A DNA stretch of 64,000 bases from Streptococcus henryi DSM 19005 (GTDB lineage Bacteria; Bacillota; Bacilli; Lactobacillales; Streptococcaceae): NCBI RefSeq assembly GCF_000376985.1, contig NZ_AQYA01000035.1:124001-188000 (forward strand). Direction: 5' to 3'. The notes beneath the pieces were generated by a model. That model searched no databases and was not told the origin of the DNA. It worked only from the letters and a program-made list of their open reading frames with translations. This document shows positions 8,768-17,652 of the stretch, piece after piece. The position numbers were made by a program, and so were the translations under genes. The stretch's first letter is position 1. Every line of letters starts with the position of its first letter.

Positions 8768-10831
8768 ATGACTGAAAATAATTCATTCTACATTACAACA
8801 CCGATTTATTACCCATCTGGTAAACTTCACATCGGTTCTGCCTACACAACCATCGCTTGTGATGTTTTGGCTCGCTACAAACGCCTCATGAACAAGGAGG
8901 TTTTCTACTTGACTGGTCTTGATGAGCACGGTCAAAAGATTCAGACCAAGGCTGAAGAAGCTGGCATTACACCTCAAGAGTACGTTGATGGCATGGCTAA
9001 AGGTGTTAAAGAACTTTGGCAACTTTTGGACATCAGCTACGATAAATTTATCCGCACAACTGATGATTACCATGAGTCAGTAGTTGCTGATGTTTTTGAA
9101 AAATTGCTTGCGCAGGGTGATATTTACTTGGGTGAATACCAAGGATGGTACTCAGTATCAGATGAGGAATTTTTCACTGAAAGCCAGTTGGCAGAAGTCT
9201 TCCGTGATGAAGCTGGGAATGTTATCGGTGGTGTGGCACCATCAGGACATGAAGTTGAGTTGGTTTCAGAAGAATCTTATTTCTTCAAACTCAGCAAGTA
9301 CCAAAAACACTTAGAAGCCTTCTTTAAAGCTAATCCTAACTTTATCAGCCCTAATGGTCGTATGAATGAAATGCTTAAAAACTTCATCGAACCAGGTCTT
9401 GAAGACTTAGCCGTATCTCGTACAACCTTTACTTGGGGTGTACCAGTTAAATCAAATCCAAAACACGTTGTTTACGTATGGATTGACGCTTTGCTCAACT
9501 ATGCAACAGCTCTCGGCTATGGTCAAGCAGATACAGCTAACTTTGACAAGTTCTGGTTGGGGCAAACAGTGACAAAATCTTGGACTGATGAGGATGGAAA
9601 AACTTGGGACTTTACCGTCAATCCTGAAGTTAATCACATGGTTGGTAAGGATATCCTTCGTTTCCACTCTATCTACTGGCCAATCATTCTTATGGCTCTT
9701 GACTTGCCATTACCAAACCGCCTAATTGCTCACGGTTGGTTTGTCATGAAAGATGGTAAAATGTCTAAGTCTAAGGGGAATGTTATCTACCCAGAAATGT
9801 TGGTAGAACGTTTTGGACTTGATCCGCTCCGCTATTACCTCATGCGCAGTCTTCCAGTTGGTTCAGACGGTACCTTTACACCTGAGGATTACGTGGCTCG
9901 TATTAACTATGAATTGGCTAATGACCTCGGAAACCTTCTTAACCGTACGGTTGCCATGATTAACAAGTACTTCGGTGGAGAAATTCCAGTATATGTTGAA
10001 AATGTGACTGACTTTGATGCAGATCTCGCAGCAGTAGTAGCTGACAATCTTGCAGCCTACCACAAAAATATGGATGCAGTTGACTACCCACGCGCCCTTG
10101 AAGCGGTTTGGAACATTATTTCACGTACTAACAAATATATTGATGAGACAGCTCCTTGGGTACTTGCAAAAGAAGAGGGTGACAAGGAAGCCTTGGCAGC
10201 CGTTATGGCTCATCTTGCAGCAAGCTTGCGCGTGGTTGCTCACCTCATTCAACCATTTATGATGACAACTTCTAATGCTATCATGGAACAACTTGGTCTA
10301 GGCGCCAGCTTTGACCTTGAAAACTTAAGCTTGGCTGGACTTCCATCAGGTGTTAAAGTTGTGGCTAAAGGGACACCAATTTTCCCACGTCTTGATATGG
10401 AAGAAGAAATTGCCTACATTCAAGACCAAATGAATGCAGGCAAACCTGCTGAGGAAAAAGAGTGGAATCCAGAAGAAGTGGAGCTCAAATCTTCTAAAGA
10501 AGAAATCAAATTCGATACATTTGACGCTGTAGAAATCCGCGTAGCTGAAGTTAAGGAAGTCTCAAAAGTGGAAGGTTCTGACAAGTTGCTCAACTTCCGC
10601 CTTGATGCAGGTGATGGGGAAGACCGCCAAATCCTATCAGGTATCGCTAAATTCTATCCAAATGAACAGGAATTGGTAGGCAAGAAACTCCAAATCGTTG
10701 CCAACCTCAAACCACGTAAAATGATGAAAAAATACGTCAGTCAAGGTATGATTCTATCAGCCGAACATGACGGTAAATTGACTGTTCTTACAGTTGACCC
10801 ATCAGTACCAAATGGTTCTGTGATTGGATAA
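8768..10831 (+). CDS. metG: Methionyl-tRNA synthetase
   Basis: 687 residues, class I aminoacyl-tRNA synthetase charging tRNA-Met. The HIGH-type motif is HIGS in [12 protein letters not shown] (about residue 19-22) and the KMSKS loop is present as KMSKSKG (about 332). The C-terminal 110 residues form an EMAP/Trbp111-type tRNA-binding domain ([11 protein letters not shown]... ILSGIAKFY), which dimerises the protein. The metal-knuckle CxxC pairs of the zinc-type enzyme are not visible in the connecting domain, as in the Bacillus/Streptococcus long form. Start ATG after GGAAAGG. Codon use is strongly optimised, fitting a highly expressed gene. Confidence 0.97.
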   Translation: MTENNSFYITTPIYYPSGKLHIGSAYTTIACDVLARYKRLMNKEVFYLTGLDEHGQKIQTKAEEAGITPQEYVDGMAKGVKELWQLLDISYDKFIRTTDDYHESVVADVFEKLLAQGDIYLGEYQGWYSVSDEEFFTESQLAEVFRDEAGNVIGGVAPSGHEVELVSEESYFFKLSKYQKHLEAFFKANPNFISPNGRMNEMLKNFIEPGLEDLAVSRTTFTWGVPVKSNPKHVVYVWIDALLNYATALGYGQADTANFDKFWLGQTVTKSWTDEDGKTWDFTVNPEVNHMVGKDILRFHSIYWPIILMALDLPLPNRLIAHGWFVMKDGKMSKSKGNVIYPEMLVERFGLDPLRYYLMRSLPVGSDGTFTPEDYVARINYELANDLGNLLNRTVAMINKYFGGEIPVYVENVTDFDADLAAVVADNLAAYHKNMDAVDYPRALEAVWNIISRTNKYIDETAPWVLAKEEGDKEALAAVMAHLAASLRVVAHLIQPFMMTTSNAIMEQLGLGASFDLENLSLAGLPSGVKVVAKGTPIFPRLDMEEEIAYIQDQMNAGKPAEEKEWNPEEVELKSSKEEIKFDTFDAVEIRVAEVKEVSKVEGSDKLLNFRLDAGDGEDRQILSGIAKFYPNEQELVGKKLQIVANLKPRKMMKKYVSQGMILSAEHDGKLTVLTVDPSVPNGSVIG

Positions 10832-10842
10832 TACAAAACCTT

Positions 10843-10887
10843 ATAAATTCAGTGGAGAAATCTGCTGGATTTTTTTACTGAATTTAT
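10843..10887 (+). terminator. Long inverted repeat after metG, probable terminator
   Basis: ATAAATTCAGT (10843-10853) and ACTGAATTTAT (10877-10887) form a perfect 11-bp stem around a 23-nt loop that itself contains T7. The T-run lies inside the loop instead of after the stem, so its terminator function is uncertain. Confidence 0.5.
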
Positions 10888-10941
10888 GCGCTGATTTTTG
10901 AAGTAGGACAGTGAGATTTGAGGGACGCTACCTTTAAAACA

Positions 10942-10950
10942 TGATATAAT
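10942..10950 (+). promoter_or_regulatory. Extended -10 promoter placed for a leaderless holA mRNA
   Basis: TGATATAAT ends at 10950 and the holA ATG is at 10957, where transcription would be expected to start. There is no ribosome-binding sequence between them. Confidence 0.6.
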
Positions 10951-10956
10951 AGGTTC

Positions 10957-11997
10957 ATGTTAGCAATTGAAAAAATTGATCGTTTTAAAAAAGAAACCTT
11001 GCCTCTCTTGACAGTTGTGGCAGGAGATGACTTAGGGCAATTTAGCCAGCTCAAAGAGCGTTTATTAGAAAAAATAGGTTTTGATAAGGCTGATTTAACC
11101 TATTCCTATTTTGATATGTCAGAAACGAATTATCAGGATGCTGAGATGGACTTGGTAAGCCTGCCCTTTTTTGCGGATGAAAAGGTGGTTATTTTTGACA
11201 ACCTACTTGATATTACCACTGATAAAAAGTCTTTTCTGGATGAGAAAGAGCTTAAGCGTTTTGAAGCCTATTTAGAGAACCCTCTGGAGACAACAAGACT
11301 TGTCATTTTTGCTCCTGGGAAATTAGATGGCAAACGTCGATTGGTTAAACTCCTTAAGCGCGATGCCAAACTTTTTGAAGCGGGAGAGCTCAAGGAAGCA
11401 GAGCTTAGAACTTATTTCCAAAAACTGGCTCATAAGGATGGATTGGTCTTTGACTCTGGTATTTTTGATGCCCTTTTAATCAAGTCTAATTTTGATTTCA
11501 GTGAGATTTTGAAGAATTTGGCTTTCCTCAAATCATATAAGAAAGACGGGCAAATCAATCAGGCAGATATTGATGAAGCTATTCCAAAGACACTTCAGGA
11601 TAACATTTTTGACTTGACTCAGTTTATCCTGACCGGAAAAATTGATACTGCGCGTGACTTGGTTCGTGACCTTCGTCTCCAAGGTGAAGATGAGATTAAG
11701 CTCATCGCTATCATGCTAGGGCAATTCCGTACCTTCTTACAGGTTAAAATCCTGGCCAGTCAAGGAAAGTCTGAGCAGCAAATCATAACAGATTTATCTG
11801 ATTATCTAGGAAGACGCGTTAATCCTTACCAAGTCAAGTATTCTCTGCGTGACTCCAGACCTCTGTCTCTACCATTTTTGAAAAAAGCTGTCGCTACCCT
11901 GATTGAGACAGACTACGCCATCAAGACAGGTACATATGACAAAGATTACCTCTTCGATGTGGCCCTGCTTAAGATTGCACATGAGAAGCAAGCCTAA
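10957..11997 (+). CDS. holA: DNA polymerase III delta subunit
   Basis: 346 residues of the clamp-loader delta subunit, which opens the beta sliding clamp during loading. The N-terminal region contains LTYSYFDMSETNYQDAE and LPFFADEKVVIFDN, typical for Gram-positive delta. The C-terminal helical collar domain contains LIAIMLGQFRTFLQVKILA. The degenerate AAA+ fold has no Walker A motif, as expected for delta. The ATG lies about 7 nt after a -10 hexamer and has no Shine-Dalgarno, which suggests a leaderless transcript. No other start in this frame is better placed. Confidence 0.93.
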   Translation: MLAIEKIDRFKKETLPLLTVVAGDDLGQFSQLKERLLEKIGFDKADLTYSYFDMSETNYQDAEMDLVSLPFFADEKVVIFDNLLDITTDKKSFLDEKELKRFEAYLENPLETTRLVIFAPGKLDGKRRLVKLLKRDAKLFEAGELKEAELRTYFQKLAHKDGLVFDSGIFDALLIKSNFDFSEILKNLAFLKSYKKDGQINQADIDEAIPKTLQDNIFDLTQFILTGKIDTARDLVRDLRLQGEDEIKLIAIMLGQFRTFLQVKILASQGKSEQQIITDLSDYLGRRVNPYQVKYSLRDSRPLSLPFLKKAVATLIETDYAIKTGTYDKDYLFDVALLKIAHEKQA

Positions 11998-12107
11998 TTA
12001 AGTCCTGATGAATGATGGGGACTTTAAACAAGCAAGCTGGAGGAGATGTCATCAGAAGTAGTCTATATTAGCTACTATTACCCCTATAAAATCCACAATC
12101 AAATTAG

Positions 12108-12136
12108 TTGAAAGCTCTGCCATTTTCCAGTAAAAT
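12108..12136 (+). promoter_or_regulatory. Promoter of sodA
   Basis: TTGAAA (12108-12113), a 17-bp spacer, then TAAAAT (12131-12136). The leader to the ATG at 12169 carries AAAGAGGA. Confidence 0.65.
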
Positions 12137-12168
12137 AAAGAAAAACAAAAGAAAAGAGGACTTCTCTA

Positions 12169-12777
12169 ATGGCTATTATTTTACCAGATCTACCATATGC
12201 ATACGACGCTCTTGAACCATACATCGATGCGGAAACAATGACTCTTCACCATGACAAACACCACGCAACTTACGTGGCAAATGCTAACGCAGCTCTTGAA
12301 AAACACCCAGAAATCGGTGAAGACTTGGTAGCACTTTTGTCAGATGTTGAGCAAATTCCAGCTGACATCCGTCAAGCTCTTATCAACAACGGTGGCGGAC
12401 ACCTTAACCACGCGCTTTTCTGGGAACTTCTTTCACCAGAAAAAACTGAAATCACTGAAGAAGTAGCTGCAGCTATCAACGAAGCTTTCGGTTCAATCGA
12501 TGCTTTCCAAGAAGCATTTACAGTAGCAGCAACAACTCGCTTCGGTTCAGGTTGGGCATGGCTTGTAGTTAACGCTGAAGGCAAACTTGAAGTGATGTCA
12601 ACAGCTAACCAAGACACACCAATCATGGAAGGCAAACAACCAATCTTGGCACTTGACGTTTGGGAACACGCTTACTACCTCAACTACCGTAACGTACGCC
12701 CTAACTACATCAAAGCCTTCTTTGAAATTATCAATTGGACTAAAGTAGCTGAGCTTTACGCAGCAGCAAAAGCTTAA
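12169..12777 (+). CDS. sodA: Superoxide dismutase, Mn/Fe type
   Basis: 202 residues, converts superoxide to oxygen and peroxide in the cytoplasm. The metal ligands are visible: His in LHHDKHH (about 27), His in [10 protein letters not shown] (about 80), and Asp/His in LDVWEHAYY (about 163 and 167). The usual fold motifs GSGWAWLVV and YRNVRPNYI are intact. [11 protein letters not shown] is typical of the streptococcal manganese enzyme. Codon use is highly biased as for an abundant protein. Monocistronic. Confidence 0.97.
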   Translation: MAIILPDLPYAYDALEPYIDAETMTLHHDKHHATYVANANAALEKHPEIGEDLVALLSDVEQIPADIRQALINNGGGHLNHALFWELLSPEKTEITEEVAAAINEAFGSIDAFQEAFTVAATTRFGSGWAWLVVNAEGKLEVMSTANQDTPIMEGKQPILALDVWEHAYYLNYRNVRPNYIKAFFEIINWTKVAELYAAAKA

Positions 12778-12794
12778 ACTAGTTAAAATTTTAT

Positions 12795-12823
12795 AAACTC
12801 TGTCTTTGCGGGCAGAGTTTTTT
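12795..12823 (+). terminator. Rho-independent terminator of sodA
   Basis: AAACTCTG pairs with CAGAGTTT around TCTTTGCGGG, followed by T6. Confidence 0.85.
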
Positions 12824-12925
12824 ATATGACTAGGAGGAGACGTAGTTTTCATTTTTGTATCATTTAGTTCTTTTTCTTGAAATTTTCTAATAATATAATA
12901 AAATAGTAATAAGAGGAGAAGTCGA

Positions 12926-13996
12926 TTGAAAAAGAAAGAACATGTTTGTATGGGTGCGGCTGCTTCAGTGTTAGCCCTTTTTGTTGCCGCTCTGCTATTT
13001 CTTAAAAATAGCCAGGAATTAAAGAAAGCAGAAACACTGGAAGCTAAACCGTCACAAGCAAGGCAGACTAGTCAGGCAGAAGTTGGTGTTGAAGTTGAAG
13101 AACCGGAAAAAGAATTGGTTAAGTCCGATGCTGACAAACAGAGTGTCATGGACACGGACTATGACCGTATGGGAGCTTTAGGTCTCTACTATGATTACGC
13201 TAATCTGAGCTTAGTTGAAACGGTTCAGGCTTATATGGCAGAATTTGGGATAGATCCATCTCAGGTTGCTTTTTCTTACAAAAATCCTGCTACAGGACAT
13301 GCCTTTTCGATGAATGATACAGAGCCTATGACAGCTGGCTCTACCTATAAAATGCCTCTCAATATGTTAGTGGTTGATGAGGTTGCCGAAGGTAAATTAT
13401 CTTTGACAGAGCGCTTTGATATCACTCAAACAGACTATGAGTACCGTTTTGAACATGATGCTTATGTCGGTCAATTTAATGGGGCTATGTCAATTCCTGA
13501 TATGCAAGAGTATTCCTTAGTTTACTCTGAAAATACGCCAGCCTACGCTTTGGCAGAGAGACTAGGTGGGATGGATAAAGCTTATACCATGTTTGGGAAG
13601 TATGGAGAATCCAAGGGTGAAGTTAAAACTATCCGTCAAGAAGATAATAAGACAACAACAGATTACTATATTCAAGTCTTAGAATACCTCTATAATAATC
13701 AGGATAAGTATGCAGATATTATCAATTTCATGGACCAATCTTTCACTGGAAAATATTATGAAACTTATCTAAGCAATCTTCGTATTGTCCAAAAGCCAGG
13801 CTATGTTCGAGAAGCACTTAATGTGGATGCCATGGTTTTTGAAGAAAGTCCCTATCTCGTTGCCATCTATACCCGATACCTTGGTGGTTCAACTGAGGAG
13901 AGTGATGAAATCAACGGCTATGGTTACATGCAACTTGCTGAGCTCTGCTATGTTATTAACCAATGGCACCGTGTTAATGAGAATGGCCTAGCCTAA
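12926..13996 (+). CDS. Membrane-anchored serine hydrolase, class A beta-lactamase fold
   Basis: 356 residues. One N-terminal membrane segment (about 8-27) precedes a charged linker and an extracytoplasmic penicillin-recognising domain. The SxxK motif is STYK (about 140) and the second motif is SEN (about 200, in YSENTPAYALAE). No clear KTG motif is seen; KPGY at about 289 may take its place. This set fits class A beta-lactamase-related hydrolases of streptococci, whose role is not resistance but is probably cell-wall related. The start is TTG at 12926, chosen because AGAGGAGAA is well spaced before it and the membrane segment follows directly. Confidence 0.75.
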   Translation: MKKKEHVCMGAAASVLALFVAALLFLKNSQELKKAETLEAKPSQARQTSQAEVGVEVEEPEKELVKSDADKQSVMDTDYDRMGALGLYYDYANLSLVETVQAYMAEFGIDPSQVAFSYKNPATGHAFSMNDTEPMTAGSTYKMPLNMLVVDEVAEGKLSLTERFDITQTDYEYRFEHDAYVGQFNGAMSIPDMQEYSLVYSENTPAYALAERLGGMDKAYTMFGKYGESKGEVKTIRQEDNKTTTDYYIQVLEYLYNNQDKYADIINFMDQSFTGKYYETYLSNLRIVQKPGYVREALNVDAMVFEESPYLVAIYTRYLGGSTEESDEINGYGYMQLAELCYVINQWHRVNENGLA

Positions 13997-14015
13997 GTAG
14001 TGTCATATTAAAATA

Positions 14016-14056
14016 AAAGCAACATCCTTCAAAATGAGAGATGTTGCTTTTTTGTG
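14016..14056 (+). terminator. Rho-independent terminator
   Basis: AAAGCAACATC (14016-14026) pairs with GATGTTGCTTT (14040-14050), followed by TTT. Confidence 0.9.
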
Positions 14057-14068
14057 TTTTTCAACTCA

Positions 14069-14170
14069 TACTCAATGAAAATCACAATCAGATGAGGCAA
14101 CAAGACGCAGGCAGTACTAAAGTACGGCAAGGTGAAGTCAACAAAGTATCATTTTGATTTTCTAAGAGTA
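14069..14170 (+). repeat. RUP-like 102-bp element, copy 1
   Basis: Ends TACTCAATGAAAATCA and TGATTTTCTAAGAGTA form imperfect terminal inverted repeats. Length is 102 bp, equal to the second copy at 26300-26401. Ends and size resemble pneumococcal RUP, thought to be moved by an IS630-type transposase into TA sites. It abuts the stop codon of the convergent gene at 14171. Confidence 0.7.
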
Positions 14171-15397
14171 TTAAGGAGATGTGTCAGCCAAAGCCTTCTG
14201 ATACTTGTTCAAGAGTTTTTTAAACTTTTTGCGAGCTGCCTTAATCAACTGCTTAGTGGATTTTCCATCTCGACTGTAGATAGGATTTTTCTTATCTTTC
14301 TGTTGCTTGATATCTGGGGCGACAAATGGCTTGTCTCCATTGCTGAGGGTCTGTACCAAAAAATCTGGGTCAAAAATCTTAGCGGTATTAACATCAAGCT
14401 GCCTATGGAGCTCATCATTTTGATTGGCATAATTAAAACTAGCGCTGTTGACAATACTGTTTGTGGTAGGATTTTCAGTATCCAGAGAAAAAAGAAAGTG
14501 GCCAGATTCAGACAAGATAAACTCACTATGAAAATTAACCAGAATCTTAATGTTAGTTTGGGCCTTGTTGTCCGCATAAATAGGCACCAAATCCCCATTT
14601 GCATCCCGACTGATCCCAACCTTATTGTGATAACGGGCCGACTCGGTTAAACTATACCTGTCCTCGGAAAGTCTAGTCAAGTAGAAAGCCAGAGCCTGGG
14701 CATCACTTTCCCCTTCCTTGGCAAAATGCTGACGCACCCAAGTCGCCTGTTGAGCAGAGATGATATAGCGGAGCTGATGCATATGACGGTTGAAAGTCTT
14801 ATCTTCAACCAAACTGTCGTCTGGAAAAGCCAACTGAACTAAAGAGGCAAGGTCCTGCCAGAAAGAACTGTCAGGTGATAAAGAATCATCAAAGCTTTTA
14901 AGAAATTGCAGGTTTTCACTTTTCTGACCTGACAAATCAGATTGTAATCCAATCGTATTTAAAAGAATATGCAATTTTTGCTTAGCTTGAGCTGTGCTAA
15001 TTCCCTTTTCTGCCATCCAAAGCTTGTTAAAAGCAGGGCTAGCAACTATTCTTGTCTCTTTCAAGTCTTTTTTCAGAAGGTCTAGGCCACCATTTTCTGG
15101 TGATTTTATCTGCAAGTGGTCAATATATGCTGTAGCTATAGTTTCCTGGGACCAGCCTAATTCAGAAAGGGACTTGCTTTCTTTGAGAACCTCTCGACGT
15201 AAAGGAATTTTATCCAAAATACCTAAAGATTGATAGTCAGAGTTCTTTTCTGCCAATCGTTCAAAAAGTGGTCTATATGGCTTATAAGCCTCTTCAAAAT
15301 GAGTAATTCTCACTTCATGTTGCCAGCAAAAAAAGATTAAAAAGGAGATAAGACAGAGGCTTATGATGTTTCTAATGATAGTGATTATCGTTTTCAA
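14171..15397 (-). CDS. Uncharacterised membrane-anchored protein
   Basis: 408 residues. A hydrophobic N-terminus (about 6-24) serves as signal anchor; the rest is soluble and probably external. The body is rich in charged helices, for example SDAQALAFYLTRLSEDRYSL and ARKKFKKLLNKYQKALA at the C-terminus, which is strongly basic. I recognise no enzyme motif; one segment with NKVGISRDANGDLVPIYADN is distinctive. Homologues seem confined to streptococci. Its stop codon directly touches a RUP-like element, so the original 3' end may have been altered. Confidence 0.55.
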   Translation of the reverse strand: MKTIITIIRNIISLCLISFLIFFCWQHEVRITHFEEAYKPYRPLFERLAEKNSDYQSLGILDKIPLRREVLKESKSLSELGWSQETIATAYIDHLQIKSPENGGLDLLKKDLKETRIVASPAFNKLWMAEKGISTAQAKQKLHILLNTIGLQSDLSGQKSENLQFLKSFDDSLSPDSSFWQDLASLVQLAFPDDSLVEDKTFNRHMHQLRYIISAQQATWVRQHFAKEGESDAQALAFYLTRLSEDRYSLTESARYHNKVGISRDANGDLVPIYADNKAQTNIKILVNFHSEFILSESGHFLFSLDTENPTTNSIVNSASFNYANQNDELHRQLDVNTAKIFDPDFLVQTLSNGDKPFVAPDIKQQKDKKNPIYSRDGKSTKQLIKAARKKFKKLLNKYQKALADTSP

Positions 15398-15488
15398 AGC
15401 TGCCTCCTTTCACCTTTCGTAATGTGTATTATTTTAACATAAGCCGCCAGCTTTTAAAAATCTAAATGGAATGGATTTACAAAAGTTA

Positions 15489-15516
15489 TTGTATTTTTAC
15501 AAAAATAGTGTATAAT
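15489..15516 (+). promoter_or_regulatory. Promoter of the thiamine operon
   Basis: A weak -35 TTGTAT (15489-15494), 16-bp spacer, and a perfect -10 TATAAT (15511-15516). Transcription would start just before the first TPP aptamer. Confidence 0.65.
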
Positions 15517-15531
15517 ATGTCTTAATTAAAT

Positions 15532-15618
15532 ACAGGGGAGCTTGTAATGGCAGGCTGAGAGGAAGTCATCTAACTTCGACCCTTAACCTGATACGGATAA
15601 TGCCGTCGTAGGAAGTCA
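15532..15618 (+). promoter_or_regulatory. TPP riboswitch 1 (THI-box)
   Basis: The conserved thi-box blocks are present in order: CAGGGGAGC, GGCTGAGAGGAAG, CGACCCTTAACCTGAT, GGATAATGCCGTCGTAGGAAG. These form the pyrimidine- and pyrophosphate-sensing arms of the TPP aptamer. A terminator follows at 15635, so high TPP is expected to stop transcription. Confidence 0.93.
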
Positions 15619-15634
15619 TAAGAAAAGATTTTTT

Positions 15635-15668
15635 ACAGAAGGCAGCAGTAGTTTGTCTTCTGTTTTTA
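15635..15668 (+). terminator. Terminator of TPP riboswitch 1
   Basis: ACAGAAG (15635-15641) pairs with CTTCTGT (15657-15663), followed by TTTTT. It is the likely expression platform of the first aptamer. Confidence 0.75.
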
Positions 15669-15670
15669 AT

Positions 15671-15776
15671 TATAGTCATTTGAATTAGCTTTGATACATC
15701 GTCACTATCGGCTTGCCATACTCCAGTACTCTCTGCGCCTTACGTTCCTTGTTTGAAAGCTCTTCATTCGATTATA
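15671..15776 (-). repeat. MITE-like repeat, copy B
   Basis: The 106-bp copy lies in reverse orientation: it starts with TATAGTCATTTGAATTAGC and ends with GCTCTTCATTCGATTATA. It is inserted exactly between the terminator of TPP riboswitch 1 and the second aptamer. Confidence 0.75.
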
Positions 15777-15787
15777 CAACTGAATAA

Positions 15788-15872
15788 ACAGGGGAGCTTG
15801 TTTTGACAGGCTGAGAGGAAGGAATCACCTTCGACCCTTATACCTGATGTGGATAATGCCGCCGTAGGAAAA
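15788..15872 (+). promoter_or_regulatory. TPP riboswitch 2 (THI-box)
   Basis: A second full aptamer: CAGGGGAGC, GGCTGAGAGGAAGG, CGACCCTTATACCTGAT, GGATAATGCCGCCGTAGGAA. It differs from aptamer 1 mainly in the variable arm. Its own terminator lies at 16007. Confidence 0.93.
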
Positions 15873-16006
15873 TGTTTGCTCTAAACAAATAAAACAATAC
15901 TTTCTTGTCATTTTCAATGTCTGTTAGATAAAGAAATATTTTTTGCTTTATCATCAGGCTCTTTGTCGTGATAGCTTGTTTTATTTTTATGGACTAGGTC
16001 TCTAGG

Positions 16007-16050
16007 ACAGGAGGATACCACAAAAATAGGTATTCTCCTGTTTTTTGTTT
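16007..16050 (+). terminator. Terminator of TPP riboswitch 2
   Basis: ACAGGAGGATACC (16007-16019) pairs with GGTATTCTCCTGT (16029-16041) with one mismatch, then T6. It is the strongest hairpin in the thi leader. It lies about 135 nt past the aptamer, so it may be the regulated platform or a separate stop. Confidence 0.75.
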
Positions 16051-16152
16051 TTGGTTTAGAAGCAAGTGAGGTCTATTATGATGCGGAGTATAAAAATAGA
16101 GAGTGACTTAACTATCCTATTAACATTGATCGAAGATCTTCCGCCTTGAAAT

Positions 16153-16209
16153 AAAGTGATACACTTCGAAAATATAAAAGCCTTTTTTGATTTTCGTTGA
16201 GCATCACTA
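16153..16209 (+). repeat. Short imperfect palindrome, possible internally deleted RUP remnant
   Basis: AGTGATACACTTCGAAAAT is mirrored by ATTTTCGTTGAGCATCACT with little between. The inner ends (CTTCGAAAAT and ATTTTCGTTGAG) match the terminal repeats of the two RUP-like copies. It can form a long hairpin in the thi operon leader. Confidence 0.45.
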
Positions 16210-16292
16210 TTCAAAATAAAAAAGATTGTTTATATCTTGGGACATTGCGTTCTCATAGTTATTCATGAGCTATTTTAGAGGAGAAATTTGAT

Positions 16293-16850
16293 ATGACTAA
16301 AACAAAGTTAAATACTAAAAAGATTGCGGTGGCTGCTATTTTTTGTGCCCTTGCAGTTGTAGGAAGTTTATTTTCATTTCCAGTTTTTGGCAGTAAATGT
16401 GCTCCAGTTCAGCATATGGTCAACATTTTATGTGCAGTGCTTTTAGGTCCTGGTTATGGGATCGGAGCTGCTTTTGTTGCATCTTTAATTCGAAATTTTC
16501 TAGGTCTTGGGACTTTCATGGCTTTTCCTGGAAGTATGTTTGGAGCTTTACTTTGTGGTCTGGTTTACAGTAAGACCAAGAACGTTTTAGCAACTTTACT
16601 GGGAGAGGTATTTGGAACTGCTGTCTTAGGCGGTTTGTGTGCTTATCCCATTGCTATCTTATTTATGGGGCAGAAGTCTGCTGATTTGGTTTTTTACGCT
16701 TATATCATACCTTTCCTAATTTCCACAACAGCGGGAGCTATTATTTCCGCAAATGTCATTTATAGTTTGAAAAAAACTAATGTATTGAAAGGTATGCAGG
16801 AGTCGCTCAGTCAAGAAGGGGAAGTGAAACATGTTACAGAAAATGCTTGA
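16293..16850 (+). CDS. thiW: Energy-coupling factor S component ThiW
   Basis: 185 residues with about five to six hydrophobic helices, the substrate-binding S component of an ECF transporter. ThiW is the member found only in thiamine operons and is thought to take up the thiazole precursor. Conserved residues include the N-terminal IAVAAIFCALAVVG and SKCAPVQHMVNI (about 35-46). No A, A' or T subunit is encoded nearby; it would use the shared ECF module. First gene of the TPP-controlled operon, overlapping thiM by 20 nt. Start ATG behind AGAGGAG. Confidence 0.9.
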   Translation: MTKTKLNTKKIAVAAIFCALAVVGSLFSFPVFGSKCAPVQHMVNILCAVLLGPGYGIGAAFVASLIRNFLGLGTFMAFPGSMFGALLCGLVYSKTKNVLATLLGEVFGTAVLGGLCAYPIAILFMGQKSADLVFYAYIIPFLISTTAGAIISANVIYSLKKTNVLKGMQESLSQEGEVKHVTENA

Positions 16851-17652
16851 AAATGTTCGAATGACAAATCCTTTAATTCACAATATAACCAACTACGTGA
16901 CGGTCAATGATTGTGCCAATATCATACTTGCCAGTGGGGCATCTCCCATTATGGCTGATGATAAGAATGAAGTGTCAGAGATCAGTAGTCTTTGTCAGGG
17001 CTTGGTTGTTAACATTGGGACACTAAATAGTAGGACTATTGCCTCGATGCTAATAGCAGGAAAGGAATCGAACAAGAATAATCACCCAGTTGTTTTGGAC
17101 CCTGTAGGTGTTGGTGCTTCGAAATTCAGGACTGAAACTGTCAAGCAGTTTTTAGAAGAAGTGACAGTTACTGTTATTCGGGGCAATATATCTGAAATCA
17201 AGGCCTTGGCAGTTGGCAAGGGAAGAGCAAGAGGAGTAGATGCTAACATTGCAGACCAGATTACAGAAGACAATCTCTCTGAAGCTATTACTTTTTTAAA
17301 GGCATACGCAGAGAAGGTTAGGGCAGTCATTGTTGTAACAGGTGCAATTGATATTGTTACAGATGGTCAAACGTCTTATTGTATTCGCAATGGGCATCCG
17401 ATGATGTCTTCTGTTACGGGGACGGGTTGTCAATTGTCAGCCTTAATAGGGGCTTTCGTAGCTGCAAACCCTGATTATCCTTTAGAAGCAAGTGTGGCTG
17501 CAGTTGTTTCAATGGGCTACGCTGGTCAACTAGCGTTTGAAAGACTGACCGATAAGGATGGGAATGCCACTTATCGAAATTATATCATCGATGCTATCTA
17601 TCGTATGACACCAGACTTGCTTGAGAAGGGAGCACACTATGACATTCGATAA
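16831..17652 (+). CDS. thiM: Hydroxyethylthiazole kinase
   Basis: 273 residues of the ribokinase-like ThiM family; it phosphorylates hydroxyethylthiazole for salvage. Typical segments are PLIHNITNYVTVNDCAN (about 12-28), VLDPVGVGASKFR (about 89-101), IRGNISEIKAL, and the anion-hole/catalytic loop VTGTGCQLSALIGAF (about 196-210) with the catalytic Cys. Overlap with thiW and close spacing to thiE show translational coupling. Confidence 0.95.
   Translation: MLQKMLENVRMTNPLIHNITNYVTVNDCANIILASGASPIMADDKNEVSEISSLCQGLVVNIGTLNSRTIASMLIAGKESNKNNHPVVLDPVGVGASKFRTETVKQFLEEVTVTVIRGNISEIKALAVGKGRARGVDANIADQITEDNLSEAITFLKAYAEKVRAVIVVTGAIDIVTDGQTSYCIRNGHPMMSSVTGTGCQLSALIGAFVAANPDYPLEASVAAVVSMGYAGQLAFERLTDKDGNATYRNYIIDAIYRMTPDLLEKGAHYDIR

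Noticed and set aside
12926..13996. Class A beta-lactamase conferring penicillin resistance
   Set aside because: Membrane-anchored, lacks a clear KTG and Glu-166 motif; related proteins are chromosomal in streptococci.
14132..14650. 172-codon plus-strand ORF over the 14171-15397 minus gene
   Set aside because: The minus gene has a signal anchor and normal protein composition; the plus ORF begins inside a RUP-like element.
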